Below are positions 1 through 10,419 of a stretch of DNA of 64,000 nucleotides, piece by piece; position 1 is the first letter of the stretch, and each line of letters opens with the position of its first letter. The notes under the pieces were generated by a model. It was not told the origin of the DNA, made no database searches, and saw only the letters and a program-made list of their open reading frames with translations. The position numbers were made by a program, and so were the translations under genes. The stretch lies in contig JAAEAF010002678.1 in the NCBI GenBank assembly GCA_011037195.1, positions 1 to 64,000 on the forward strand. Direction: 5' to 3'. Source of the DNA: Triatoma infestans. Taxonomy: Eukaryota; Arthropoda; Insecta; Hemiptera; Reduviidae.

Positions 1-35
1 GAGAAAGTTGTGTGAGTGTTTCACACCAGATTTTT
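1..35 (+). repeat. HINE-like 3' terminus
   Basis: The window opens inside the last bases of a HINE-like copy: GAGAAAGT, then a hairpin with 6-bp stem GTGTGA/TCACAC and a 5-nt loop, then CAGA and a T-run. The body of the copy lies outside the window. A palindromic element begins directly behind the T-run. Confidence 0.7.
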
Positions 36-43
36 AAATTTCT

Positions 44-80
44 ACCGACGTTTCGGCAAATTTATTGCCTTCTTCAGGGT
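44..80 (-). ncRNA. hammerhead-ribozyme-like core, left arm
   Basis: On the minus strand the order is ACC, CTGAAGA (fits CUGANGA), a hairpin GGCAA-loop-TTGCC as stem II, GAAA, then CGTC and GGT. ACC and GGT can form a short open stem I. ACGT around the GAAA/GTC junction is self-complementary, which would allow a dimeric stem III. There is one extra A between CTGAAGA and stem II compared with the textbook motif. Activity is untested. Confidence 0.4.
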
Positions 81-638
81 CTGTACAAAGGTTGAAATAC
101 AAATCAAAAAAAATAGACCAACAGAAAATATGAACTTAAACTAAATATTTCCAGAATAAAATTTTTTTAAACAATATAAATAAACTAAGTACAAAGTATG
201 ATATATATAGAGTACAATTAAATTTATTTTAATTATTGTAGACCAGATCAATATTAAACTAAATCAAACTATTAAATAATACTAACTAATAAAAAAATAT
301 ATGTGTGGCATATATGAGTACAGTATGAAAATAACTTAGGAAATGTACTTACAAAAATTTTTTAGTTAGAATTCCAGTAGTAATTAATCTAGTATAACCT
401 GTGACATATCATCACCAAGTGTTACGGACATTGGATGGGTCAAGGTTTATAAAGGGCTAGCAGAGAGGATGGGAAAACCGTGTCTTAGTCTGTATGTTGT
501 TTTGGAAATTCCAGGAGATTGTTATAACTGAGGGATAGGTTTTTGGTGTCTGTTCTAAAATTAATAGATAATTTAGTTTAAGTTCATATTTTCTGTTGGT
601 TCTATTTTTTATTGATTTGTATTTCAACCTTTGTACAG

Positions 639-675
639 ACCCTGAAGAAGGCAATAAATTTGCCGAAACGTCGGT
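639..675 (+). ncRNA. hammerhead-ribozyme-like core, right arm
   Basis: This is the mirror image of the left-arm core, read on the plus strand, with identical conserved boxes and the same extra A before stem II. The element therefore carries the motif once on each strand. Confidence 0.4.
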
Positions 676-690
676 AGAAATTTAAAAAAG

Positions 691-1386
691 AGTTCTTTTG
701 TATGACCGAACCTCAAAATCCATTTTCAACATTGAATACAGCGGTCGTAACGAACACCAAAAACATTATTTCATCTGTTTAAATTTTGTACTGATTGTAA
801 CTGTTGAACCTTTTTACAGAATTGTTTAACAAATTGTCAATAAAAAAATCGTGACCAACTTAATTTTATTTAAACACTCTTCTATATAAACCATTTTTTT
901 TTTGAAGGCGAAAAATTTACACAGACAATTGATTCACAGAAAAAAAACACTCTCAAAAAAAAAAACGAGAAATGTGGTAAAGAGAGAAAGACGTAGAGAA
1001 ATGAAGTGAAAACGGTGATGACGATCGTCATAGGTAATTTAGTGTAACATCCCCCGCATTTTAAAATACTAAACACACTACTAACGCACCTATACTTAAA
1101 AGTATGAACTTTAAAAATAAACCTGGAGCGTAGGTTGTGTGAATGTTAGTTAGACAAGTTTTTATTTAGTTTCTTTTTTCTTTTTCTTCACTTCTCGTTC
1201 TCCATTCATAATAAAAGTATTTCTAAAAATAAACTACAATATACCTTCATTTATATTTATAGCTTTATTAAAAACATTAACAAGCATTTTCCAACTAAAA
1301 CCTTTCCATTTAAGGAGCAACATTTAGACTCCATTTAGGTTTTCCTTTCCAAAATTCGATAAAACCGTCTGCATTCCAAGCATTTT
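691..1386. other. AT-rich sequence without recognised gene
   Basis: No coding region is supported. About 695-775 matches (inverted) the flank of the palindromic repeat at 44.8 kb. The rest is A/T runs with short GA-rich stretches around 950-1000 and 1165-1200. Confidence 0.5.
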
Positions 1387-1790
1387 CACTTTCTCTCACT
1401 TTCACTTTCTCAGGCAAAGTATTTCCGATCATATACAAATTTGGAAATTTAATTTTCACCGGAAACACGTGTTCTAAGGCCCCCCCCACGGCACGATAAA
1501 AATGTTTTTTAGCGAATGTGGTCACAATACGTGTGTACCTGTAAACCAAATCTCTCAAAAAAAGTAAAATTGCAGAAAGCTCAAACTTGGAATTCCGTTT
1601 AGATATTGCGACCACATCCTGACATGAAGGTTTTGGGCAAAATGCAGCAACAAAGTTTTTCGTGATTTTCTCCAAAACGGTTCCAAAGATTTTCTTTACA
1701 CTTGGTATACAATTAACATGCAGAACTATTACTTTTATTTGAAATATTTTTTCCAACAAAGTTGATTTTTGGAAGGGGTCAGTTCGGTTT
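1387..1790 (+). repeat. HINE-like copy, 5' part
   Basis: The 5' landmarks occur in order: doubled TCACTTTCTC, TTTTCACCGGAAA, the CCCC-rich box, a block starting TGCAGAAAGCTCAAACTTGG, then a module with TTTTCTCCAAAACGGTTCC and TTTATTTGAAA. It stops where a family-B palindrome starts. The long minus-strand frame across it is not a gene. Confidence 0.7.
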
Positions 1791-1799
1791 AAACAGCTG

Positions 1800-2075
1800 C
1801 TACAAAGCATCAGACATATTTTCCATGACAGCCTGCTTCATTTTGTAAGTGAGCCATCGGACCAGTTCCAGGCGTTCGCTCATCATCGGCATGTTTGGAC
1901 AAATAGTGTGATAACAAAGACTTGCACAGAGTAAATTCAGATTACACGCTAAATTGAATGCGTAAAACTGATATTGAATTGTAAATTGAATGTGTAAACT
2001 ATATTGTTCTGTGTTTATCAAACTTTTGTCCATGCGGACCATCCAAGAACCGATCGATGACCAGACAATCATTTA
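1800..2075. repeat. palindromic element family B, degraded
   Basis: Shares with the 4.9 kb element the arm sequences GCCTGCTTCATTTTGT, GGCGTTCGCTCATC and GACTTGCACAGAG, and an inverted GACCATCC...GATCGATGACC arm. The hammerhead-like boxes are mutated here (CTGA is lost), so this is an old copy. Confidence 0.55.
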
Positions 2076-2129
2076 AAGAAAATTTGCAAATGAAATGTCC
2101 ATTACGAGTGCGCATCATAGCAGAGTTTT

Positions 2130-3028
2130 TTTACTTCCTCTTACCCCCTCTCACTTCCTCTTACTGCTGGATATTGCGATCGTGTCATATTTTCTAAATT
2201 GAGTTTCTACCGAAAATGCATGCTTTGTGGTCTGTTGAGAACGAAAAAATATTTTTAGTGAACGGTCTGTTGTGTGTGAACAAAACATCTCAAAAATAAA
2301 AAAATGCAGAAATCTTGATTTCCCACTCCAGGTAACTCTACTACAACGCAACTGACAAAGAAGGTTTCGGCCAGAAATCTTGATTTCCCACCCCAGGTAA
2401 CTCTACTACAACGCAACTGACAAAGAAGGTTTCGGCCATAATCCATTGTCTGAAAGTGCAACTTCACCAAATTTTTTTTTTCTTTCCATTTTCGTGATTT
2501 TCTCCGGAAAAATTGATTTTTTTGTAAGATTCTGGGGCGTAGGGATACTGTACAGTAAGGTTAAGGCTTCCGTATAAAGTACCATTTGAATACACTTTAT
2601 ATGGAATAAAATCGGTTAACCAGAAGTTCGACTTTACCGAATAGGTTTTTGGACTTATCTCGAAAACGTCTATACCGATTTCCTTTAAACTTGGCAGGCA
2701 AATTGCACAGAAGTAAACGTATCATATTTATTTGAAACGTTTTTTCCAAAATGCTGATTTTTTTTTTTTTTTTGGAAAGTTGTGGAGTTAAATTTTAATT
2801 GTTATATCCTGTTGATAGAGTGATTCTGCTGCACTCTACTGGACCACAATATAATCATTTCTCTGCTGCTAAGGTTAACAGGCTGGTAATTATCTGTTCA
2901 ACAGCCCCATATTTATGTCAGGACAATATGTAAAATTTGAGTTTTAAAAAATTTGTCATCTTATACATAATTGTACTAACAGGAGTTGGAGAAAGTCATG
3001 TGAGTGTTTTACACTAAATTTTTATTAA
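2130..3028 (+). repeat. HINE-like copy, near full length
   Basis: Starts with TTACTTCCTCTTAC repeated twice, includes GATATTGCGATCGTGTCA, and ends GGAGAAAGTCATGTGAGTG with the hairpin partly decayed. The middle carries a local tandem duplication (2307-2436). The module with 'CCAGAAGTTCGACTTTACCGAATAGG' type sequence lies at about 2620-2645. Confidence 0.7.
2307..2436 (+). repeat. 65-bp tandem duplication within HINE-like copy
   Basis: Two adjacent 65-bp units, 2307-2371 and 2372-2436, beginning CAGAAATCTTGATTTCCCA. I see a single difference (ACTCCA against ACCCCA), which implies a recent duplication compared with the age of the surrounding repeat. Confidence 0.9.
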
Positions 3029-4185
3029 AGGGGGGCGCACATAAAAGATCTGCACGTGTACAATGTAATTTGTTCGATTTGTAAAATTTGATCCAGAGCA
3101 AAAGAAAAAAAGAAGGAAAGTTGCTGACCGCTGAGCGAAATCAATCAGGCCAGTACCGCCAAAATTTAAAAGAGACCAAAAGTATAATAAAACAGATATA
3201 CTATTTATTAGCTCTTCCTATATTTATACAGAAATATTAAAATGAATAAATTTTATTAGTTAAAAAAGAAACATAATACAGGTCAAATGATATATATATA
3301 TATATATATATATAAAAATTGGCTGAGAACAGTTATATCATTGGATAGTTATGTGAAGCATCGCATTCTATTGGTTGATATATTTATTTTTATTTTCAAA
3401 CCATCATTTATCCTAAAGACGAAACACAACGTAACAGCATTGCAAGGTGAGTCAGTTTGTATATAATATAATAGAGTTAAAAATATACTAATACTTTCAC
3501 AGTGTGGAAACGGGGGGGGGGGAGACCTAAACTCAGACATTTGTCTTCAATATATATATATAAAGAACATTACGATATCTCCTCCATAAATACAGTCAAG
3601 GTTACATTTTATTTATTTTCTTTTAATGGTTTCGAAAGTGGATCAAGAGAGTACCTGCTATTCAGAGAGAAGCTGTAAATATGGTTATGGTTTCATTTTT
3701 TAATAATCATACGAAATCAGCTGTTTTTTTTTCTAACTTAGCCCAAGGTAATCAGCTGTTTTTATAATAATTACAAAAAAAAAAGGGTATGAAATAGTCA
3801 CACCCGTCTGTCATTTCTCTTATTCCTGTCAATACAATTTTCTTCTTTTTTTTTATTGGCGCCTGGAGCCTTCTCAGTGCACTGCCGGCCTCTGGACAGT
3901 GTTCTCTGTTACAGTCAGCACTGTCCATCACCGGACAGCGAGCTGTACAGGCTCGTAGGAAGAAAAAAATCAAAAGGGGTAGCATACCTGGACTCCCCTG
4001 GTACCACCGGAACCATTGAGCTTAATCCCTTCCTTTGTTAATAGAATTAAAGATATAAACTCAAATTTTATTTGTCCCAATATAAAAGGGAGATAAGTAC
4101 CAACCTACTAGTCTTGGCAAGTAGTGAAGGAACCTACCCTCCCTGGCAGCTGGTACAAGGGATATAATAACATTTGAAATTAAAA
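3029..4185. other. mixed single-copy DNA with microsatellite and GC-richer block
   Basis: (TA)n at about 3290-3314. A GC-richer stretch at about 3855-4040 can be read as 61 codons on the plus strand (MAPGAFSVHCRP...), but I recognise no domain, splice sites or family. It may be a SINE-like or old coding fragment. No gene is supported. Confidence 0.4.
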
Positions 4186-4189
4186 GCTA

Positions 4190-4868
4190 GAAATTCAGTA
4201 GGAATACTTCAAATTATTTTTGAAAAATGTTACAAATAAAAGGTAGGTAGGTATATTTGTGCAGTCAGGATACCAAGTTTAAAGAAAATCCCCCCTTCCC
4301 CAAAATCTCCAAAAGCTATTTTTAAAAGCCGCACTTCTGATAAAGAGATTTTCTCCAGAACTGGAATTCTATCCATGCTATTAATTTTATTAATATTATG
4401 TAGGTAGTAAAACTGAACATGTACTGAAATGATAGTTTAGAAAAGAAAAGTTATAGTTCCTTCAGAACCCACAAAAACAATCAATTTTCTGAAGAAATGT
4501 TGCAAATAAAAGAGTTATCTAAGTGTGTAAAGTAATACGCAAAGCTTAAAGTGAAATCGTTGAAGTCGTTTTCGAGAAAATCGCGAAAAATGAAAGAAAA
4601 AACAATCACTAAGGTGCATTTCCGGTTGATGGATTTAACCCGAAACCATGGTGTCACATTCGGTGGTAGTACCTAAACGCAATATCAAATTTTTGAGCTT
4701 CCTGCGATTTTTCGTGTTTGAGATATTGTGACACAAACATAGAGACCATTAGCTACAATCATTTTCTTCGTACTCAGGCTCAAGGGAAACATGTATTTCC
4801 TTGTGAAAACTCAGTTTCGAACTTTGACACGACTGCATTACTGGGAAGGGAAGGAGAGAAAGTAAAAA
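4190..4868 (-). repeat. HINE-like copy, lacks 3' end
   Basis: On the minus strand it begins at about 4868 with TTTACTTTCTCTCC, then the GAAACTGAGTTTTCACAAGG box. Two body modules follow (AAATCGTTGAAG..., AAATAAAAGG...). The 3' hairpin is absent. Confidence 0.7.
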
Positions 4869-4952
4869 TAAAGTTTCCTGGAAAAATTGTTTCAAATAAA
4901 GTTGATAGGTAATTAGAGACGTTTTCCGTGGTAGCCTGCATCATTTTGTGGT

Positions 4953-4990
4953 CATCGACCGGTTTCGGGCGTTCGCCCATCTTCAGGATG
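4953..4990 (-). ncRNA. hammerhead-ribozyme-like core, best copy
   Basis: On the minus strand: CATC, CTGAAGA, stem II GGGC-GAAC-GCCC, GAAA, CCGGTC, GATG. CATC/GATG form stem I. ACCGGT is a perfect 6-nt palindrome suited to a dimeric stem III, and the following C is the expected cleavage base. One extra T stands before stem II. All conserved boxes are intact. Confidence 0.45.
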
Positions 4991-5123
4991 CGTTTTTCAG
5001 ACAGTGTGACAACACAGACTTGCACAGAGCAAACTTAGTTTACACACACGACTGTAACACAATCGAGTGTGTAAACTAAGTTTGCTCTGTGCAACTCTGT
5101 GTTGTCACACTGTCTGGAAAACG

Positions 5124-5161
5124 CATCCTGAAGATGGACGAACGCCCGAAACCAGTCGATG
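5124..5161 (+). ncRNA. hammerhead-ribozyme-like core, right arm
   Basis: Same boxes as the left arm on the opposite strand, but stem II is weakened (GGAC against GCCC) and stem III reads ACCAGT, so it is no longer self-complementary. It is probably less able to fold. Confidence 0.35.
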
Positions 5162-5440
5162 ACCACAAAATCATGCAGGCTACCACGGAAAATGTTTCTG
5201 ATGCTTCCAGCTCTGCGGAACCAACCACCACAATAATTGATAGGTAATTGTTTATATTTCTAGTAACTAGTCAGTATACCATGTTCGAATAGAAAATCGT
5301 TGGAGCCGTTTTTGAGAAAATCGTAAATAACTGAAAAAAAAAAACATTCGGTTGACAGATTCTGTCCAAAAACTTTATGAGATCCTTCAGTGTTGATCTC
5401 CCTGTGATTTTTCGTTTTTGAGTTATTGTTTAATTAAACA

Positions 5441-5473
<33 letters not shown>

Positions 5474-5570
5474 GAATTCGTTAAAAACTTTTTTTCGTAT
5501 TTATAGGACCTCAAAACATTTATTACTGATGGAAACTCTATTTTGAAACTCTAATACGATCGGAAAAAGT

Positions 5571-5802
5571 ATGTGGACAAAAGAATGGACAGCTCTCTTT
5601 CTCTCTGTAATATATATATCTATATACTCATACGATATAATGATTGCAACACTGCAATATGCGCGTCCTCGACGGCGAGTTGGTGTTGGTGACAAGTTCA
5701 TGTAACCTTACCCCCACCATTCATACTAGCTGTCTGTCTGTCTATTCGCCTCCCACTACAATATTAAACGACTCTAAGAGAGAATGACGCCCCGTCACTG
5801 AG

Positions 5803-5834
<32 letters not shown>

Positions 5835-6065
5835 CGCTATCTCTTCTAGACATATATATAATCTCGCAATACTTCCTCCTTAGATAAATAAAAACAATGT
5901 TTTATATTATATAAAATAATGTAGTAATGACAAAATACACAACTGTTGAGACAAACTAAGAAGCTCTTGACTGTTTCTGATAAAAAAAAAAGAAAAGTTA
6001 AATGACAGAAACGTTTTATTTACATAAACAGATGTAATAAATGATTTGTTAATATCAGTAGGTGT
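5571..6065. other. AT-rich spacer with poly(T)
   Basis: A 27-base T-run at about 5805-5831. About 5650-5770 is less AT-rich, with no open frame I trust. No gene seen. Confidence 0.5.
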
Positions 6066-6069
6066 GGCA

Positions 6070-6795
6070 TATTTTCTCTTATTACTTCCTCTACCTCAGT
6101 TAAGAGGACGTATTGCGTCCATGTCAAATTTTAGATATCTAACTTTCACCTGATAATACACGGTTTGAGCTCCTCTTAGTTCAAAACAGTATTTTTTTTT
6201 TGTTTTTTTAAACGGTATGTATATATGTGGTCCATGTGTGTGCATGAATGTGAATAGCATAGTTTCTCAAAAACGAAAACAAGGTATGTTCAAACTTGAC
6301 ATTCCGTTCGCGCATCACCATGGAATTCGACACAAAGTTATCTGTCAAACTTCTTGAACCGGAAGTACCATTTTACGGAAAGGATTTTTTCAGTTTTTTG
6401 TGTGGCGATTTTCTGGAAAACGGCTCCAACCATCTTATTTAAACTTCATTGATATTAACTAGATATATTGAAAGCTACAACTTTTATTTCGAACATTTCT
6501 CCGGGTAAAGTCATTTAAAGGAAAGGTGGTGTTATAGTTTCTTCTAAAGTGTTGCTATCTTTGGTGATTATACAATTCTATCATCTAAACAAATTTAATT
6601 AGAAATAAATAAATTGCCAAACTTCCGAGTTTCAAGAAAATTAGTAAACCGGAAAGGCGTTTTTTTCAGTTTTCTCCAAACAAACCCCTACGAATTTCAT
6701 TAAGTTTGGTTATACAAACTATAAAATTTGTCAATTACAAGTTTGTAAACTGTAGTAAGAGAAAGTTGTGTGAGTATTTCACACCAGATTTTTTA
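6070..6795 (+). repeat. HINE-like copy with both termini
   Basis: Begins TTACTTCCTCTACC...AAGAGGACGTATTGCG and ends AGTAAGAGAAAGTTGTGTGAG with the hairpin (one stem-loop base changed). At about 720 bp it retains two ACCGGAAGT-type modules. Confidence 0.8.
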
Positions 6796-7094
6796 TTTTT
6801 ATAAGTAATAAATTGACAGTTATGATTAATGATACGATGAGTCATTAGGGGAGGGCTACTTGTCTAGTCAAGTCTTGGCTTGCTAAGCAATATTTAATTA
6901 TCATTTAGAAAGAAAAGACACTTATAATACTTCTGCGTGAGCTGTGAATTTTTTTTATTTTATTTTTTTCTATTGCTATGAAGATAGAAATAATACAGAA
7001 GTGATAATCATATTCAAATTCGAATTCACATCGCAAATACACGATATGGGGTCCCGTCCCTTGAGTCAGAAAGGTATTTTTTTGTATACTCTCC

Positions 7095-7950
7095 ACAAGA
7101 AGTATTGCGAGCGAGTCAAATTTTCGCCGGAACACAAGTCTTGAGGTCCCCCCCTGAGCTACAATTTTTGGGAGGTGGGAATATCTAACAAAATTCTTCA
7201 ACCGGTTTCAAATTCAAGTACCAATTTACTAAAAGGATTTTTCATTTTTTTTTTTGCGATTTTCTAGAAAACGGTTCGATTTTCTTTAAACATTTGTAAT
7301 ATCTAGTAGCATAATTGAAAGCTACAACTTCTATTTGAAACACTTTTCCGGGAAAATTCTTTTAAGGAGGCTTTTGTGAGAAGGGGCTAGGTTATGTTTT
7401 TCTCTAAAATGCTGTGTTACTATAACATTAATATAATTATATATGTTACCAAAATTAAGAATTTGATAAAAATCAGTTAACCGGAAGTGCGTGTTTACTG
7501 AACAGTTTTTTTTTTCCAGGTTTCTCCATTTAAAATCGACAAATTGCATTAACTCTAAGTTTTCTAACTATAAATATAGAAAACGTATCACTGTTTGGAA
7601 CTTTTTCCTGAGAAAGTTAATTTGAGAGGTTTTGATGGGAGGGGGGAAGGAAGTTTATGCTTGCCACAAAGAAGTCGTTTAATGAAAAGTTTAGATTTTC
7701 TCATTGATAAAACAGTGAACTCTGGTAGGTAAGTGAAATAGAGGTTTGAAGATTTTTTTAGAGTTGGGAGGGAGCGGGAGTTAAGTTTAAATTTAGATTG
7801 CAACAAAGTGAGAAACTTTGTTGGTCGATACAGAAAGCGCTCAGGGCCCTATTATTAACCCCTACCGCCTTTTTTTATGGCAAGCCCAACTTAATATTTG
7901 TAAACATTGCAATTAGAGAAGGTCGTATGAGTGTTTTTAGATCAAATTTT
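7095..7950 (+). repeat. HINE-like copy
   Basis: The 5' block near 7095-7165 has GTATTGCGAGCG and TTTTCGCCGGAACAC. Modules restart near 7200, 7480 and 7600. The 3' terminus at about 7915-7950 has a decayed hairpin. The immediate 5' terminus is not clear. Confidence 0.65.
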
Positions 7951-8525
7951 TCTTCTTTTTTTTAAAGATGAATATAAAATTACCAAAGGGCAGCGCCCCT
8001 AGTGGACGATGAACATAAACACTGGGCAGAATAAAATGAAGAGAGAATACGCGCGACTGATTAGTGTGAGAGAAAGAGAGAACGTGTGACACAGACAGAC
8101 CGACAGACAGAGAAGGTACGGCTAGGGAGAGAGAATTTCAACTGTGCCTTTGTTTGCAATGCTTTGCCGCACGCCACGGAAGTGGGTCGACTACTAAATG
8201 AGTGGTTAGAAAAAAAAAGAGAGAGGGGATAATAGTGGGGTGGGGGGAAGGCTTCCCATCTATCTGTGTATGTGTGTCCGGTCAAGCGTGTGTCTGTGTG
8301 CTTGTTGTTGTTAGTATGTATATAGATGTGAGCGAGTCTACGTCCTTGAAGGTCCCTTATCTCTGTATAGTTTGTATCAGTTGTTTTATGCGCATGCCAT
8401 GTACTCTCTGTGTACTCAATTTAGGCGCGTCGCCGGTGATTACGACAAATAAATAAATTTTATAAAATTAAATACAAAAAAAAAAAGAACAAGACTAAAA
8501 TAAATGTTTGTATCTTTGTTTAATG
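7951..8525. other. single-copy, GC-richer island
   Basis: About 8040-8440 is HINE-free, GA- and GT-rich, with several CpGs (ACGCGCGAC). Short frames on both strands match nothing I know. It could be a promoter or 5' exon of a host gene. This is inference from composition only. Confidence 0.3.
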
Positions 8526-8529
8526 TTTA

Positions 8530-9500
8530 ACTTTTTTTTCTCTCTCCACTTTCTCTTTTAACTTTTGACATGAGAAAGTTGCCAGAAAGGTTAATAACTT
8601 GATATTCCGTTTGTAGCGTTTATTCCAAGATAAGAAAGGATTTTTTTCTTCTTTCAGCAAAGCCTATGTCACACGGCATTTTTATTGCAAAATTTTATAC
8701 ATTATTCTCGAGAGAAGAAACATGTCCTGGAAGAAGAGGAAGTAAATATAACAATTTGGGAAATATGTTTTATTGTTCCCCTGAATTAGCGAATGATCTG
8801 TATTTGTATATGTGTATGTGTGTGTGTATGTGTGTGTTGTGAACAAAGTATCTCAAACAAGAAAAATTGCAGGAAGCTCACATTTGGTATTTCGTTTAAA
8901 TCCTACCACCGCATCTGACAAAGAAGGTTTCGAGCAAAATCCATCATCAACTGGAAATGCGATTTTATAGGAAGTTTTTTCAGGGAAAATTGGAAGATTC
9001 TGGGGGAACACTAGCGTTAAGCATTCCTGTAAATTATCCTTTCAGTGAAATGTATGATTCTAATAACTAGATAATATTTAATATACATTGGAAGTATTAC
9101 TACAATTCCAAATTTGATGAAAATTAGTTAACCGGAAGTGCCACTTTACAGCTTAGGTTTTTAACCGGACGTGCAACTTTACAGGTTTTTGAATTTTTTT
9201 TATGAATTATTTTGAAAACGACTAAGAGGAATGGCTTCCTTTAAACGTAGAATGCTAAATGCACAGATATAAACCTATCACTTTTATTTGTAACATTTTC
9301 TTTCGAAAAATTGTTCGTAGGTAGTTCTACGGGGGATTCATGGCTTGAATTTCAAAGTCATAGATTTAGTTCAATATTACAGTGTAATCTAGGTGAGGAC
9401 TACTCGCTACCAGGGTAAAAATTGTTAAATGGGGAAAATTTGACATTTTCTATATATAATTGTGTTAAGAGAAAGTCCGGTGAGTGTTTCACACCAGATA
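8530..9500 (+). repeat. HINE-like copy
   Basis: Includes the (TG)n tract (8815-8840), the 'AAAATTGCAGGAAGCTCACATTTGG' type block, two ACCGGAAGTGC modules (near 9130 and 9165) and the 3' end AGAGAAAGTCCGGTGAGTG plus TTTCACACCAGA, with the hairpin stem partly mutated. The 5' edge is uncertain. Confidence 0.7.
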
Positions 9501-9679
9501 TTTTGGTCCAAGGTTGCTATAAAAGCAACGTATTTACCAACTTGCAAGATTTTTGAAATATCAGTGTTTTATTCATTGGAATAATAGTGTAATCAAGAAA
9601 TAACTGACATCTTCTGCCGAAATAAAAAGAATCTGTCATCTTTCTGTTCTCTATCTCTCTTATTCTCTATTTTTTTTAT

Positions 9680-10412
9680 TGACTTACTCCTAGTAAGAGG
9701 AAGTGCTGCGAAAGAATCAAATATTCGATATCAAGTTTTCACTAGAAATATTGGTTTTGACGATATTTTAGAACATGGTCTACGTGTGTAGAATGTATGT
9801 ACGTAATTATGTGAACAGCATAATCTGAAACTGAAAATTCGCTGTAAATTTAAACTTGACATTCCTTTTGAGTATCACCATAGGATCCGGCAGGAATTTA
9901 TCAGTCAAAATACCTCAACCGGAAGTATGTAACCATTTTACTGATTTTTTTTTTGCGATTTTTCTAGAAAACGACTTTAACAATTTTTTTTTTTTAACCA
10001 AACTTTGTGTACCAGCTACACTTTTAAAAAGCTACAACTTTTTTTTTTTGAAACATTTGGGAGCTTTTGGCACTGAGAGAAGGGGGTGCTACTTTGGATT
10101 ATTATACGGATTCTATCATCTGTGTAATATTAATTAGCTAAATATGTTGCGGAAATTCTGAGTTTGAGAAAAATCGGTTGACCGGAAATACCGACTTTAC
10201 TGAATAGTTGTTTCATTCAGTTTCTACGATTTTCTCCATAAAAATTTACACTCGTTTTGCACGTAGTGGTTTAATCCAATCATTAACTTTAAGATAAAGT
10301 CATTGAAATAACATTGAAGACATGAAGACAAGAATAATTTGTCAATTATAATTATGTTATAAATTGCAGCGAGAGATGCCTTGTGTGGTGTGCCATGATT
10401 CACACCCGATTT
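9680..10412 (+). repeat. HINE-like copy with both termini
   Basis: Starts GACTTACTCCTAGTAAGAGGAAGTGCTGCG and ends near 10410 with GATTCACACCCGA. The terminal hairpin is disrupted by small insertions. The plus-strand frame inside it (93 codons from 9856) is repeat sequence, not a gene. Confidence 0.7.
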
Positions 10413-10419
10413 CTTTTTA

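Larger units (their letters stand above)
36..690. repeat. palindromic Penelope-like element, family A
   Basis: The left ~110 bp (from AAATTTCTACCGACG) return as a near-perfect reverse complement in the right ~110 bp (ending CGTCGGTAGAAATTT). Each arm holds a hammerhead-like core. The centre is AT-rich with no coding capacity. The segment at about 350-425 is shared with the copy at 44.9 kb, so this is a real repeat and not a chance palindrome. The sequence just outside the right arm (about 690-770) also occurs inverted beside the 44.9 kb copy. Inverted terminal repeats with hammerhead motifs are known from Penelope-like retroelements, and I infer a non-autonomous relative. A foldback DNA element is the alternative. 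Confidence 0.6.
4902..5249. mobile_element. palindromic hammerhead element family B with 13-bp TSD
   Basis: A 322-bp insertion (4915-5236) flanked by TTGATAGGTAATT at 4902-4914 and 5237-5249. Arms of more than 120 bp are inverted copies of each other: TTTTCCGTGGTAGCCTGCAT on the left and its complement on the right. They meet at a centre with TGTGTAAACTAAGTTTGCTC and its inverse. After the right arm the element has a 3' tail containing CCAGCTCTGCGGAACCA, a segment also seen near 14.1 and 25.8 kb. The target duplication shows that it moved as a unit. Confidence 0.8.
4869..5570 (-). repeat. HINE-like copy split by palindromic insertion
   Basis: HINE body sequence (CAAATAAAGTTGATAGGTAATT) stops at 4914 and resumes at 5237 with the same bases, then runs through AAATCGTTGGAGCCGTTTTTGAGAAAATCG to an (AC)n tract at 5440-5471 and the 5' region near 5570. 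The insertion is the family-B palindrome. Confidence 0.75.

Noticed and set aside
1310..1810. 166-codon minus-strand frame
   Set aside because: It is the antisense of a HINE-like 5' segment. The same region is full of stops in other copies.
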